Assembly: GCA_964035575.1 (NCBI GenBank)
Contig: OZ037909.1
Location: 620,001-684,000 of the forward strand
From: Rhynchopus sp. YZ270_cl-10
Taxonomy: Eukaryota; Euglenozoa; Diplonemea; Diplonemida; Diplonemidae
DNA length: 64,000 bases
Direction: 5' to 3'
Under the pieces are notes generated by a model. It worked only from the letters and a program-made list of their open reading frames with translations. It ran no database searches and was not told the DNA's origin. Shown one piece after another: positions 1-11,326 of the stretch (position 1 is its first letter; each line of letters starts with the position of its first letter). The translations under genes were made by a program, and so were the position numbers.

Positions 1-993
1 TGTCACCCGAAGGCTAGGAAAATGCCATTTTTTTTTCTTTTTCGAAAACTTTGACAACGTGTACCCCCGCGAACGGGCAATCCACGTGACCCTTCTTTTT
101 CTTTTTTTCTTTTCCCACTTTTTAAATCTGTTCAGGGCTCTAGCTTGGTTTTGAAAAAAAGTGCCAAATCTGGGTCAAAAAAAATTTTTTTTATTTGGGT
201 CAGCACCCAACAACTTGGGTCAGCTTGACCCACGGACCCAGGCAAGCTAGAAGGAGCCCCTCCGAACCTGTTGCATCGCAAACGAACAGTCTACACCCCT
301 CCTGTTTCCCCTTCCCCTCCAATCTCCCACACCCACAAGTATTACACAAATACCATTCAGGAGGACGGCTTCCTTCCTTCACCCATTCTTCGCGAACAGA
401 ATCCAAGAAATTAAATTTAAAAATAATCAGGGGGACTGCAGGGAGGAACAGACAGGGCTTATTTAAAAGGAGTAATCAGGCAAGCGTTATTTATATATAA
501 AAAAAAAGGTAAGCAGTGTGGATTTGGGAGGGGCAGATCTGGACACGCATACACAAAAAAATAAATAAATCCGTGGCAGCAAAAGGTTGGAAGCCTCGCA
601 GTGCTTAGTCACCTTGGGATGGGGGGGAGCAAAAAAAAAAAAAAGAGAGAAAAAAAAAAACGCAAAACGCCCCGTCAATATTACCCCCTTTTGGAAACAG
701 AAAAATTGTAAGATGTATGTCTCACGTGGACACACTTTAAAAATAAAAAGCAAAGTTTTTTTTTTTTAAAAAGGGGCATGGTATCTACTGTGGGCTATAT
801 AAAGACTCCGCTCTTCTGTTCATTTTTTTTGTTTGTTTGTTTTTTTTTTTTTTTTGTCTTTTTTTGGTTTGTTTTTGTTTTTGTTTTTTTGTTTGTTTTT
901 GTAGTTATTAAGCTTCTGCCGTGTCGTAAGGGGTGGGGTAGGGAGTGATAAGGGAAGTCCCACACATTCTTCTTATGTGCATCGCAAACGGGG
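1..993. other. Intergenic, AT-rich, no gene seen
   Basis: Long A and T homopolymers dominate, with short GGGTCA-rich repeats around 170-240. The short open frames here look random. It holds one partial S2 hairpin repeat at 583-615. It lies downstream of the 3' end of the zinc-finger gene. Confidence 0.6.
583..615 (+). repeat. S2 hairpin mini-repeat, short copy
   Basis: Begins AAGGTTGG, has the GCCTCGC loop segment and ends GCTTAGTCACCTT. The first and last bases pair (AAGGT with ACCTT). The inner stem is shortened compared with the copy near 48.56 kb. Confidence 0.6.
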
Positions 994-3900
994 CTAATTC
1001 CCATTGCCTCTTTCGAGGTACTTTGTCAGGTCTGTAGTGAGAAAATGGTTGATACACGGTGGACAATTTGATGTGGGATATCGTCAAAATGACGTTTTGA
1101 GTTGAAATACAAAGCCCTCTCGTGAACAGTGTACCTTGGTACATGACCGGCTGTACCGGGGTGGACACCCAACCATGCAGTCCTACATCCATTTCGTGGT
1201 TTACATCTAGAAAAAATCAGCTCAACCGGAAGACAGTGTGAGATTTGTATGCCGTTCAGTTACTCTCACCTAAGACATACCTTGAAGCAACAGAGTGCAC
1301 TTCCCGTCGTTGTTGGTATTGCTTATGACCACCTCCCCGTCCCCCTCTCCTTGACCAGAACCTTTGCCACCACCGCCACTGTGCTTCGCACTGTTGAGGT
1401 ACGTCGTGGGGGGTGCTGACGACTCACCGCCCCCGCCTTTTCTTTGCGGTTGCTGCGGGGGCTGGGGACGCTGCATCCCACCACGCGAGGGGCGAGAGTT
1501 CTTGCCTCGACGGGCTGTGCGGGTTTGTTGTGTTGAAAGCAGTTGTGGGTTGACGCATCAGTGTTACACCCTTTTTTTGATATTGGATAAGTGGAGTGCC
1601 ATTCAAGACAGTCTTTTTAGCTGTCCAGACAACCCTCACTCTGTGTTTTTTTTTTTGAGTGTGGTAGAAGTAAGACTAAAAGGAAAACATTTTGGAGAAA
1701 TTTTAGTTATTTTTTGTCTCAGGTGCAGGCGATGGAATGGGAAGAAGTATACCTTGGCCACGCGCTTCCCGTTCAACGTCTTCGGCGTTCCTTGGCATCT
1801 CTCTGTTCTGCCCCTGCCCCTGTCCCTGCCCCCCTAGGAGGTCGGAGACGTTCATCCCCGACTTCCCATTACCACCCCTCTGTGACATGCCCTTGCCCCC
1901 TTTCCCTGCTGCAGTGGGTGCCGTCACCGCCCCCTGACCGTTGCCACGGTCGTCGCCCTGACGGCGTGTCTGCGACTTGATCTCCTCAAGCCACTGCGAG
2001 ACGTGCTTCGGCTTCTCCTCCTGCTGCTGTGGGGCAGGGCCACTCGCACCGCTAGCAATACCCTTCCTCAACACGCTTGCATACGACATCTTCCCGCCGT
2101 CCTGAGTGTTGTTTGAATAATGTGTTGAACAGATACTACCAAGAGATTGATAAAAGCCGTCTGAAAATGAAAGCTCTCGTTGAGTGAGCAAAAAAAAAAT
2201 CTAGCGAATGGTGTGTTTAAAAACCCCCAAGGTGGGATGAGGCATACCTGAGAGGGCTTCTCACCCCATGCGTTCGGGGGGGCTGCTTGGAGCGGGGGTG
2301 GGTTGTTTGGCGCATCCCTGGGCACCCCTGTGGGAGGTATCCGCTGTGCGTGCGTCTTGGGGGGGAGGCCTTGCGGCATGTGGTCTCTTGGGCGCTGGTC
2401 CTCACGGAGGCGCTGGTTCTGGAGGACGGGCTGGGCAGTGGGGACACCTTCGTGTTGGCGTGGTGCGTTGATGCCACCGTGCATCTGCATGGGCATCTGG
2501 CCCTTGCCGCTGCCACGCATGATCGGCCCAGGGTGCATGTCGCGCTCACGCTCACGCATCTCCCTCTCTCGTTCCCGCTCCCTATCACTGCTTGTCAGCG
2601 GGTGAATCTGCGCATCGCTATTAGTGAACTGCATCAGCTGCGGGTTCGGCCACGTAGGCCCCCTCTCCTCACCCCACCGCCCGCCGTACTCCTCCCGCTG
2701 GTGCTCTCTCTGGTGTTCCCTCTGGTGCTCCCTCTGGTGTTCCCGCTGGTGTTCCCTCTGGTGCTGCGGGTGTTGTTGCTGGTGCTGCTGGTGGTGTGCA
2801 GGACCGCCTTGCTGGTGTTGCTGGTGCTGGTGTTGGTGCTGGTGCTGTGGGGGTTGCTGCTGCTGCTGCTGCTGGTGGTAGTGTTGCTGCTGCTGGTGCT
2901 GTGGGGGGCCCTGGTGGCGTGGGGGGGACTGTTGTTGCTGCTGCTGCTGCTGCTGGTGGGGATGCTGGGGGTGTTGCTGGTACTGCTGCTGCTGGTGCTG
3001 CTGCTGTTGGTGTTGCTGCTGCTGGGGGAGCTGCTGCTGCTGTTGCTGGGGGTGCTGGCCCTGGTGTTGGTGTTGATGTTGGTGCTGCTGTTGCTGTTGC
3101 TGATGCTGGGGGGGCTGTTGCTGCTGCTGGTGCTGGGGGGGTTGTTGCTGTTGTTGCTGGGGGTGTTGGCCCTGGTGTTGTTGCGGCTGTTGATGCTGGT
3201 TTTGATGCATGTGTTGCTGCTGCTGCTGCTGATGAGGAGGCTGCTGTTGGTACTGCCTCTGAGACTGCTGCTGCTGCTGCTGTTGTTGTTGCCACTGGGG
3301 GTTTTGCTGCTGCTGCTGCTGAGGGCGGTGCTGCTGTTGCTGCTGCTGCTGGGGGGGCTGGCTCTGCTGCTGCGGGGGTTGCTGCTGAGACATCTGCTGG
3401 GGCTGCTGGGACACCTGCTGTCCTTGTTGGGGCACGGGTTGTTGGAACAACAGCTGGCGAGGACGCTGTTGTGGGTGGGGTGGGTGCTGGGGCTGCTGCT
3501 GTTGTTGCTGCTGCTGCTGTTGGGGCTGGATTTGGAATAGAAGGGGCTGCTGCTGCGGCTCCTGGTGAATCTCTGGGGGAGTAGACGACGGCTGCTGCTG
3601 CTGCTGGTGCTGGTGCTGGTGCTGGTGATGCTGGTGGTGCTGGGGAGGTTGCTGCTGCTGCTGCTGGTGCTGAACCTGCTGAACCTGCTGCTGCTGGTGC
3701 TGCTGCTGCTGCTGGGGCGGCTGTTGTTGCTGCTGGTGCTGGGGGGGTTGCTGCTGCTCCTGGGGGGGCTGCTGCTGTTGCTGCTGCTGCTGTGGTGGCT
3801 GTTGCTGCTGAGGGGGCTGCTGTTGTTGCTGGGGTTGCTCCCCCTCCTCTTCCTTCTCAGGCGGTTTGCTTGCAGACATGATCTGTTCGTAGAACTTGCT

Positions 3901-4320
3901 CTTCAGGTGCTCAGGGATGTGCACATTTGCTGGCTGCTCCTGGCTGAACTCGTGCACAAATGGACAGGAATCCCCTTTGTTGCAGCTTCCAAACTGGTAG
4001 TATTTGCACTTAGCGGGTCCGTCGGACTTTTCTTTTGCAGCTGCGATGGGGGAGGGGATGGAGACGTCCCCGGAGGAGGCGGCACGCTCCATCTTTGCTG
4101 CAGGCAGCGTCTGCATCTGGGCTGTCTCGGACAGCCGCGTCTGACAGTTGTGGCACATCCCCTTGGCATCCGACATCCACACCCCGCACGCCTCACAGTA
4201 CGCAGACCCTGCACTCTCATGCGACGGCTGCGGCGACGCACCGCCTCCCTCAGCCCGCCACTCCCGTGCATGTATATTTAACCCATTCTCGGACCCCACC
4301 GGCAAATCCCACACCGACAT
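994..4320 (-). CDS. CCCH zinc-finger protein with giant polyglutamine tract, four exons
   Basis: Not assigned to a named family; a role in RNA binding is inferred from the zinc finger. My model has exons at 4320-2248, 2101-1753, 1514-1281 and 1031-994, all in phase, giving 897 aa. Donors read GTATGC, GTATAC and GTATGT and acceptors end CAG. A zinc-ribbon-like CxxC...CxxC lies at Cys42/45 and Cys56/59. A canonical C-x7-C-x5-C-x3-H finger lies at Cys105, Cys113, Cys119 and His123. Residues about 165-545 are Gln-rich with His and Pro, followed by six REHQ-type repeats and Asp/Arg-rich and Gly/Arg-rich segments. Exon 3 adds RGG-like and Gly-rich sequence. The last exon, 12 codons ending TAG, is the least certain. 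It is the most downstream gene of the minus-strand array. Confidence 0.75.
1098..1145 (+). repeat. S3 mini-repeat inside intron 3
   Basis: Contains TTGAAATACAAAGCCCTCTC and then ACAGTGTACCTTGG, matching copies near 19.63 and 38.11 kb. It sits inside the last intron (1032-1280) of the zinc-finger gene. Confidence 0.65.
2750..3860 (-). repeat. CAG/CAA-type triplet-rich coding repeat (polyQ)
   Basis: On the plus strand this reads as CTG/TTG triplets for about 1.1 kb, encoding mixed Gln, His and Pro on the minus strand. CAG and CAA are interspersed with CAC and CCC, so long pure runs are short. The opposite-strand poly-Leu and poly-Ala frames here are shadows. Confidence 0.9.
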
Positions 4321-4623
4321 CGTGCCACCGGAAGCACGCCCCTACCGGTGACCCGACGGATGTCCCACCCTGACTGTGTTCTCCGCGCTACCTCCCTCCC
4401 TTACCTCCCGTTTCTCTAATGTGTCTGTGGTGCTTTGTGTGTGGGGGAGGGGTGTTCGTAAAACGGAAGTGTAAAACGGGAATTTTTTTAATTATCTACC
4501 TACAAGAATCTAGGCCATCGGGAGGGGAGGGCGGGTACAAAAAAAAAGGAAGGACGGCGACACTTTGTGCCGTTTTAAACATTATTAACGCTCTGCTAGT
4601 ATCAAGAACAAAACCCCTGTGTT

Positions 4624-7608
4624 TTATGGGGTGTTCGGGTCTGCAGGGGTTGGTGGCGGTGCAGGGACAGCTTGGGCGGGGTCGACTGCATCACCAGAGA
4701 TGGAGGTGATGCGTTGCTCTGGTTCAGGGGAGGCACGTTGCTCTGAGAGCATGCCTTTCAGCACTTCGATCTCTGATACAAGCTCCTTGATGGTCTGCAA
4801 GAAGGGGGAAATAAAGAAGTTGAAACGCCTCACCAATAAACGAAAACTTTTCTTTCAAGAACTCTTTGAAAACAAGACAACAAACGTCGATGCAAATCGA
4901 ACTGAAATACACCTATCCATAAGGGTAAGGCCGCCCCCGTACTCAAAGTTGCCCGAAGGCTTTTGTTTACATACCGACACAGTTGGTGCCTCTGGCACGC
5001 CCCCTGCCCCTCCCACCGCTGGGAGACGTGGGGACGGCGAACGCCCCCCATCTGCATCCTCCTTGAGCCCTTGCACATCGATGAGCAGCTCTTCAATCAT
5101 GTCCTTGAGTTCTGGGTCGGGGATGAGGGACCATTTGAGGATTGCGTGCATTCTTCCTTCAAGGCGGGCGAGCATCGCGCTTGCGTTCGGTACCTCCATA
5201 CCCACACCCACACCCACACCCGCCTCAGACGCCTGCCGTGCACTATACGCAGCACGACTCGACCCCTTCGACATTGCACTGCCCGAACGCGACTGCACCG
5301 CCTGTACACGCTTCGGGCGTCGTGCAGACGGCCGCTCCCTCGCATCCACCTCAGGTTCCCCCTCAGGTTGGAGGTGCACTGTCACATACGATGCTGGGTC
5401 GTCCTCAACGAGCTGGGTGTGCAGGGCAGACTCCAGGTCGTGCTTTCTCCTGAGCCGCCCGAGTTTGTAGCGGAGGAGACGTTGTGCGGCGCGTTTGGTG
5501 GCTTCGACGTCGGGGTTGTCCTCTAGGCAGTCAGACCCCAGGGAGATGTCGTCCATGTCATCTGTGGGGATGGGTGCACTGTGCTGGGATTGTCTTGCTG
5601 GGGAAAACGAAAACCCGGCTTGTTGAGCGTCCTGCTCGCATATGAACAACGCCCCAGTGCATATGGTCGGACCTACAGGAAAGTCTTGCGACGTTGTTGC
5701 CTCAAAGAGAAGCGTAAAGGCGATACGACACCCGCTTGCATCATGTGGTAGCTGCAACGCCTGAAACACTGCACGCTGTACCTGCTCCCCGTCGTCCTCA
5801 CAAACGGAGATAACCTGCGCCGATGCCAAACGCTCCGAATTGAACTGATCACCAACACCCTCCTCCTCAAAGAACGTCAACGACACCAATGTCGCCTCGA
5901 CCCTCCAGGAGCTTGGGTCTGATGTGCATAGGTCCAGAGCAGAGGGAAGGATATCCAACGTCACCGGAGGGATCACCCTTGTCAATGGAGACACCGCAAT
6001 GGACAGCCCCTCTGCCACAAAGCAGCAGTGCGGGGAAAAGCGGATGCAGTTTGTCGGGTCGCGCTCCGAGTGTGCTGGGGAGAATCCCATGGAGGGATGG
6101 CGGTCCACCCCAGTGCTCGCCTCATGCATGCGATGTGCAAGCATTGCACGCTGTACACGTTCAAACCTGGTTAGCGGTTTTGTATCACCATCATACTCTT
6201 CGGCGCTTGCACTAACGCTTGGCGGTTTGGCAGGGATTTGCACTTTGGCATCGTGGAGTTGTTGGCGTAAAGAGCTGACTTCATCCTCAAATGATTCAAT
6301 TTGTGCCGCCATTTGTGCGCGTTGTGCTTCCGCGACAGTGCTGTTGTGACGACCCTCCTCGTGAACACTACTGTGCATACGCTGCTCTTCGACACGTTGT
6401 TCCATGGAGGTGACGTACTCTGTATGCAGTGCTTCGTACTGTTCTTCTGCGGCGGTGCGGAGTGCGGTTTCCTCTTCGAGGCGGGTTAGGGTGCGACGCA
6501 GTTCGTCTTTGGAGGATTCTGCTGCTTGGGTGGTGGAGCGCAGTTCGTCATTGGCTTTGTCTAAATCATTTGTTTTGCCTGCGAGGGCGGCTTCGGTGTC
6601 ACGACGCTTTGATGCTTCTGTAGCATGCGACCGTTCTAGGTCTGCTTGCATCCCTTTCAAATTCCCCATTAATGTCTCTACTGCCATCAACGATGACCCC
6701 AACGATGCGTTCTGTGCCTCCAAACCCTCCATCTGAGAGGTCATCTCTTCAATCCTCTTCTCTCGTTCATTTAATGCTTCCGAATGCGCAGCTCGAGTAG
6801 AAGCAAGCAATGACGTCATCGAATCCAGCTGTGCCCCATTCGACTCTAACTCTGCCGCAGTCTCCAACTGCCGCGCCTTTAACAACATTTCCATATCAGA
6901 TGCATGCCCGCTCTGTATCCCGACCAGCCCCTCGACATACCGTGGCACAATATCAAGCATCATTTCTTCGTGCCGTTCCAACAACACATCAAAGACCTCA
7001 GGAGCAGCAGGCCCCTGAGTGATATTCGCTGGAGGAGGTATCTGTTGTCTCCTCAACCGGTTAATCTCTGCCTGAAGCGCACTCTTCTCATCCCGCCACT
7101 GCTGCTCCAACATCCCCATCTGCCCACGCAACTGTAAAATCTCCTTCGGCGAAATCGGAGACGGGCTTCTCGACACACCATGCTGCATCTGTGGTGGAGA
7201 CGGCGACGCAGTAGTCGAGGATGCCATGGACGCACCCCGCACGCCACGGAAGGGGGCGTTCTGTGTGTAGGCCCCATAGCCTGAGCGTGGGACGGAAGAG
7301 AGTGCGGGGCGTGGTGACATCGAGGCGACGGAGAGAGACGCCCTTGTGGGTGATGCGGGGTCCATGAAGGGTGCGGCGGAGTGCCGTGGTGTGGTGGCAA
7401 GGCTGCCTTCGCGTGCCATCGAGGTGGAGGCGGTGGTGGTGGTGGTGGTGGTGGAGGGGTCAAGTGCTGCAGCCATATTCCGTCGTCTCGCAGCACTCTG
7501 CAACCTCTTCTGTTGTTCAACCTTCTGCTGTTGAAGCTCCAGTGCAATCTCCGCAAGCCATCCCCCAACCCCAGGCTGGCCCGCCTCAGGGCGGGGGTCG
7601 CGCAGCAT
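4624..7608 (-). CDS. Large coiled-coil protein, two exons, unknown function
   Basis: Exon 1 is 7608-4975 and exon 2 is 4794-4624, joined in phase 0 (donor GTATGT, acceptor TTGCAG), giving 934 aa. After a Ser/Thr/Pro-rich N-terminal 150 residues there is a Glu/Gln/Arg/Leu heptad-like region from about 155 to 460, broken near 195-215. Residues about 500-700 form a more globular hydrophobic region. A basic linker (RRPKR) and two short helical stretches follow, the last in exon 2 (IKELVSEIEVLKGMLSEQ). I do not recognise the globular part. Length, composition and neighbours suggest a cytoskeletal or basal-body scaffold, which is inference. The start is the first Met of the frame; an internal start is possible. 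It lies 303 bp upstream of the zinc-finger gene on the same strand. Confidence 0.75.
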
Positions 7609-8000
7609 GGTTGTGGTGGGTTTTGCGCCTGGGGGGGAGTGGGTGATGGTTGTGAGGTAGAATAGAAAACGGCATAAATCGTTGAAGAGAACACAAAAAA
7701 CCCCATAAAAACGGAGATTTTGCTTTGCTCCGACTGATAAGAATAAAACGCTAAGGGAAGACCATATGTGGCTACGTCAAAGAGGTAACTAATAAGTTGG
7801 AGTGATGTGGAAGAGAACACTTCTGAAAGAAAAGGTACAGCCTTGCAAGAGTGGACAAAAAAAAAGGGTCGGGACGCGAAAAGATCTAAAACAAACTCAT
7901 CACAAAAGGTGACTGCGCGTTATTTTTTTTCAAAAAAAAAAAAAAACTTCCAAAGACATCCCCCCTTGGCTGAAGTGTACACCGAAGGGTGCGTTTACCT
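7609..8000. other. Short intergenic spacer
   Basis: AT-rich, about 390 bp, between two minus-strand genes, with a poly(A) run near 7940. No element or RNA gene recognised. It must hold the 3' processing signals of the upstream gene and the 5' region of the downstream one. Confidence 0.5.
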
Positions 8001-9242
8001 TCACGGACATTGTGTCACAGGGACACGTCGTGCTCCGAGGTCATCAATATCTGGCGGCTGCGCCCGCCCATCTGCATTGTCACCACAAGCAATGATCAAC
8101 CTGTGTGAGAGGTGTGTGTTTACCAATAGGTAGCTCTTAAAATGAAATCGTTGGAATAATGTAGTAGCCACCTTTTGTGCACTCTCCACTACAAGCGCAA
8201 CGCAGAATGATTGATGCTCACAAACTTCTCCATCACACAGTATTCCGTAAACACCCTTTTCGTGCCTTTTTCCGCCACAGACATAACCAAATTGACCCCC
8301 ACAAAAACCACCCATAACATACCCACCCTGCACTACCACCAGCGAAAACATATTCCCCGCTGCGATAGCTGTGGCTCGTGCCCGGACGAACTCACGCCCA
8401 CCCCCTCCTATACTACTAAAGCCCTCTAGACCCATATCAGGCAGCCATGACCACGACCCTGGAAGCGCAAATTCTTCTTCAGGCCCACCTTTGCCCCACG
8501 CTGTCACCGCACCACTGGAGGACAGCGCAAGGCACGACACCATCGCCGCGCTGATGGCCACTATATCACGCCCCGCCGCGGCACCCTTTGGGGTACACTG
8601 ACCGTCATCATTACACCCCCAGCACATCACGGTCCCATCGTTGAGCAACACCGTTGAGAAGAAGGCCCCTGCAGACGCTGCGACTGCGCGCTTCCCTGCG
8701 GGGAGTTGGGGGACGGTGGCTTGGCCGTGCTCTGTCTTTTTGAAGGCATCGGTGTTGAGACCCCAGGCTAAGACCTCTCCTGTATTGAGGATAGCGAGGG
8801 CGTGTCCGAAGCCTGCGGAGACGGAGACTGCGAAGCGGCCGCTGGTGCGAGAGAGGCGTGGTGTGTTGCCTTGACCGTAGCGAAGTTCGCCCCAGCAGTG
8901 GAGTGAGCCATCTTCTAAGACTGCTGCAGACCAGCCGCAGCCGGCGGAGATGCTCGACGCTCGTTTCCCAGAAGGTAGCATCGGGGCGACAGGGGTTGTC
9001 GTCCCACCCCACTCCGCAACCCGCCCGTCCGCCAGCAGCGCCAAAACATGCCCATACCCACACGCCACAGACACCGCCCTCGCCTCGCACACCTCTGCCG
9101 GAATCTCCACCCCATCCGGGCAGTACCCCCACCAAGAAACACTCCCGTCATCAAGCACAGCGCACGCCATGTGGCTCCCAACGTCGACAAGCTTCCGCGC
9201 ATGCCATCGTGCGTGCGAGAGTTCGCGTTCTGTCAAACTCAT
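8001..9242 (-). CDS. RCC1-like beta-propeller protein, two exons
   Basis: Exon 1 is 9242-8323 and exon 2 is 8100-8001, giving 339 aa. The donor is GTATGT and the acceptor CACACAG. About every 45-50 residues a repeat of the form G-x-x-x-x-A-x-L-x-x-G-x-V-x-x-W-G recurs: GSHMACAVLDDGSVSWWG, GYGHVLALLADGRVAEWG, GCGWSAAVLEDGSLHCWG, GFGHALAILNTGEVLAWG, GAFFSTVLLNDGTVMCWG, and VSCLALSSSGAVTAWG. A seventh is restored only by splicing (SLVVVQGGLIIACGDN), which strongly supports the intron. Seven repeats fit the seven-bladed RCC1 fold. RCC1-fold proteins range from Ran exchange factors to scaffolds, so the partner cannot be told. No signal peptide or membrane segment is seen. Confidence 0.85.
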   Translation of the reverse strand: MSLTERELSHARWHARKLVDVGSHMACAVLDDGSVSWWGYCPDGVEIPAEVCEARAVSVACGYGHVLALLADGRVAEWGGTTTPVAPMLPSGKRASSISAGCGWSAAVLEDGSLHCWGELRYGQGNTPRLSRTSGRFAVSVSAGFGHALAILNTGEVLAWGLNTDAFKKTEHGQATVPQLPAGKRAVAASAGAFFSTVLLNDGTVMCWGCNDDGQCTPKGAAAGRDIVAISAAMVSCLALSSSGAVTAWGKGGPEEEFALPGSWSWLPDMGLEGFSSIGGGGREFVRARATAIAAGNMFSLVVVQGGYVMGGFCGGQFGYVCGGKRHEKGVYGILCDGEVCEHQSFCVALVVESAQKVATTLFQRFHFKSYLLVNTHLSHRLIIACGDNADGRAQPPDIDDLGARRVPVTQCP

Positions 9243-9369
9243 TCTGCTTCTTTTTGTGGTGTTGATAAAAAAATCTCGGGTGTTAAAAATTCAAAAAAAG
9301 GTTCTTTTTTTTCTAAAATCTAGGGAATCTAGGGGGGAAAGAAAGAACGAAAATTGAAAAAAAATCATT

Positions 9370-10476
9370 TCAATTACACCGAGACAACCGATCGAACACG
9401 CGACTACTTCCAGAGTCGAGATGAAACTGCGGCTTCGCCCGCATTGCACTGTTTACAGCATTACGCGGTGGCGGCACCACCGCCTGCAGCTCTGCTGCAT
9501 GTTGCCGCCTGCCTTCTCTCGACTCTGCGTCATCGTATAGCGAGCTGTAGACATCCCCTCCATTGGTACTGTGCAGACGCCTCGCGTGGGGGACGCTGGG
9601 CATGCCGGAGAAGTGTTCCTCAAACGCCATATCCTCCGTCTTCATGAGTGTCGAGGCCCTCTGCGGCAGATCCCCTAGCGGCACCAACCGCCTCTTACTC
9701 TCATGCGCCGTCTGCACCGGGTCTCGACACTCTGCCATCTCCTCTGCCTCTCGCTCTGCGTCAGACCGCTTCTTCTCTGCATCCAACCTCCTCCGGTTCT
9801 CTTGCGCACGCCGATACAACCGCTCGCCAGCACGAACGCTTTTCTCTTTTGGGTTAATTGGGGCAGCGTTCTGTGGAGCATTCTGACTACCCTTTGGGGT
9901 CAAAGACGACGCACGGCGTGTCCCCCCTAGATGCCATTCGAAAGGATGAAGCGACTCATTCGCCGCATCACGCAACTCATCCAACGCATGGCGTGGTGGG
10001 GTACGCGCAGTGCGGGGTGGTGTCCGTGTCCGTGTCCGTGGTAGCGCTCCTACAGGAGTCCCCGCACCCCATGCAGGGCGGTTATGTTGTACACTTTGCT
10101 TTTGTGGAGTAAGAGACCGAATTTTCCCGGAGCCAATATCAGAAAGCATTTCGAAACGCTGCTGTGCAGGAACGCGTTGGAGGTTCTTCGCCATCTTGGT
10201 GATGATAGGGGTCGGGGAGGGGGTGGGGGTGGGGGCGGGGGTGGTACCACGACGTGCAGCATTTGCTTCGCGCGCTTGCCGCACGTTGTCAACAAGCTTG
10301 CGTTGCTTTTCCAGAATGCACGCCGAAAGCGGGCCCACCGCAGCAGCTCCAAGGGAATACGCACGCACAAAGTCCTCCGCAAGAACCCGAGGGTCGTCTC
10401 GAGTACCAATAAAGATCACACCCGTGACCCCCTCCTCCAACTCCACTTCCAACTCAACGCGGCTCATAGTGTACAA
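9370..10476 (-). CDS. Basic protein with possible N-terminal beta-grasp domain
   Basis: One exon, 368 aa. Residues 5-55 (VELEVELEEG, then GTRDDPRVLAEDFVRAYSL) resemble the short ubiquitin-like domain found at the N-terminus of several euglenozoan cytoskeletal proteins. The match is by pattern only. The rest is disordered and basic: a Thr/Pro-rich linker near 80-92, TRTRTPPRTARTPPR near 150, and a charged helix near 220-255 (LYRRAQENRRRLDAEKKRSD). Met4 is an alternative start. It lies 127 bp upstream of the RCC1-like gene, same strand. Function unknown; a flagellar or microtubule-binding role is a guess. Confidence 0.7.
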   Translation of the reverse strand: MYTMSRVELEVELEEGVTGVIFIGTRDDPRVLAEDFVRAYSLGAAAVGPLSACILEKQRKLVDNVRQAREANAARRGTTPAPTPTPSPTPIITKMAKNLQRVPAQQRFEMLSDIGSGKIRSLTPQKQSVQHNRPAWGAGTPVGALPRTRTRTPPRTARTPPRHALDELRDAANESLHPFEWHLGGTRRASSLTPKGSQNAPQNAAPINPKEKSVRAGERLYRRAQENRRRLDAEKKRSDAEREAEEMAECRDPVQTAHESKRRLVPLGDLPQRASTLMKTEDMAFEEHFSGMPSVPHARRLHSTNGGDVYSSLYDDAESREGRRQHAAELQAVVPPPRNAVNSAMRAKPQFHLDSGSSRVFDRLSRCN

Positions 10477-10764
10477 ATGCTGCGCATAAGGAGTGTTCTG
10501 AAAATGGTGATTTGGTTTTGTTTTTTGTTTTTTGTTTTTGCCTCAACAATCCGAGACGAGGTTCTCAAAAAAAAAAGGAAGTCGAAAAAAAAGAGGACAG
10601 AACAAATTCATATACTTTCAAATAAAATTTGAAGAGGACAAAAGGAAACACTCCATTCCCTTCGCTTGGGTTTTTCGAACTCAGAATGAGGACCCGGATT
10701 TTTTGGTTATTTTCAGTGATATGGTAATCCGCCGATTTACAGAGCATGGTAATATCACTCTTAA

Positions 10765-10817
10765 GCACACCTTGCGTAATACACATTGAGAACTAGGTGC
10801 CAAAAGGACAAAAAAAA
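10765..10817 (+). repeat. S4 mini-repeat with A tail
   Basis: GCACACCTTGCGTAATACAC, then GAGAACTAGGTGCCAAA, followed by an A run. A second copy is at 46892-46950. Confidence 0.6.
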
Positions 10818-11258
10818 CCCCCCCACACAGAAACAACCAACCTCAGAAGTGATGTCTCAGTGAAAATCAAAATAAAATGGTTGTTTTGATGCAGACACCT
10901 CTGACTGACCCACATACACTACCAACCCAACCCCCAGATGAAAAGCGCAAAGTACCCTGCAACCACCAGTAGAAGATGGAAAAATAAAGAAAGGGGGCAT
11001 AATGGAATTCTGTTCAGTACTGTTTTTTTCTTCTCTCTCTACCCAAGCGGAACTGCCGCAGGGAGGGGGGGGGAAAAAGGGGGTGGTGGGGTAGGGAGGG
11101 AATTTTGTTTCTCGAAGGAAAGAATTCTCACAATGAAATAAGATCACGTTTTACTACAGCCTCACTTCACCTTGATATCGTTGTACAAAAAAAAGTGAAT
11201 TTTTTTTTTTGATGCACAAAGTAATTGACAATTTTTGAAAGTCAATGAGGCCTCGTTT

Positions 11259-11316
11259 ATTTTTTTTTGAAAACTTGGTTGTATTAGTGTAGCCACCCTA
11301 GAGTGTGCTCCACTAT
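11259..11316 (-). repeat. S1 tRNA-like mini-SINE
   Basis: On the plus strand: a T run, then GAAAACTTGGTTGTATTAG, ending CTCCACTAT. On the minus strand it starts ATAGTGGAG and ends in a poly(A) tail. It abuts the piggyBac-type element. Confidence 0.7.
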
Positions 11317-11326
11317 TTTTTTTTAA

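Noticed and set aside
2287-3584. Plus-strand Leu-rich and Ala-rich frames opposite the polyQ gene
   Set aside because: Shadows of CAG-rich coding sequence; the minus-strand frame has zinc-finger motifs and consistent introns.
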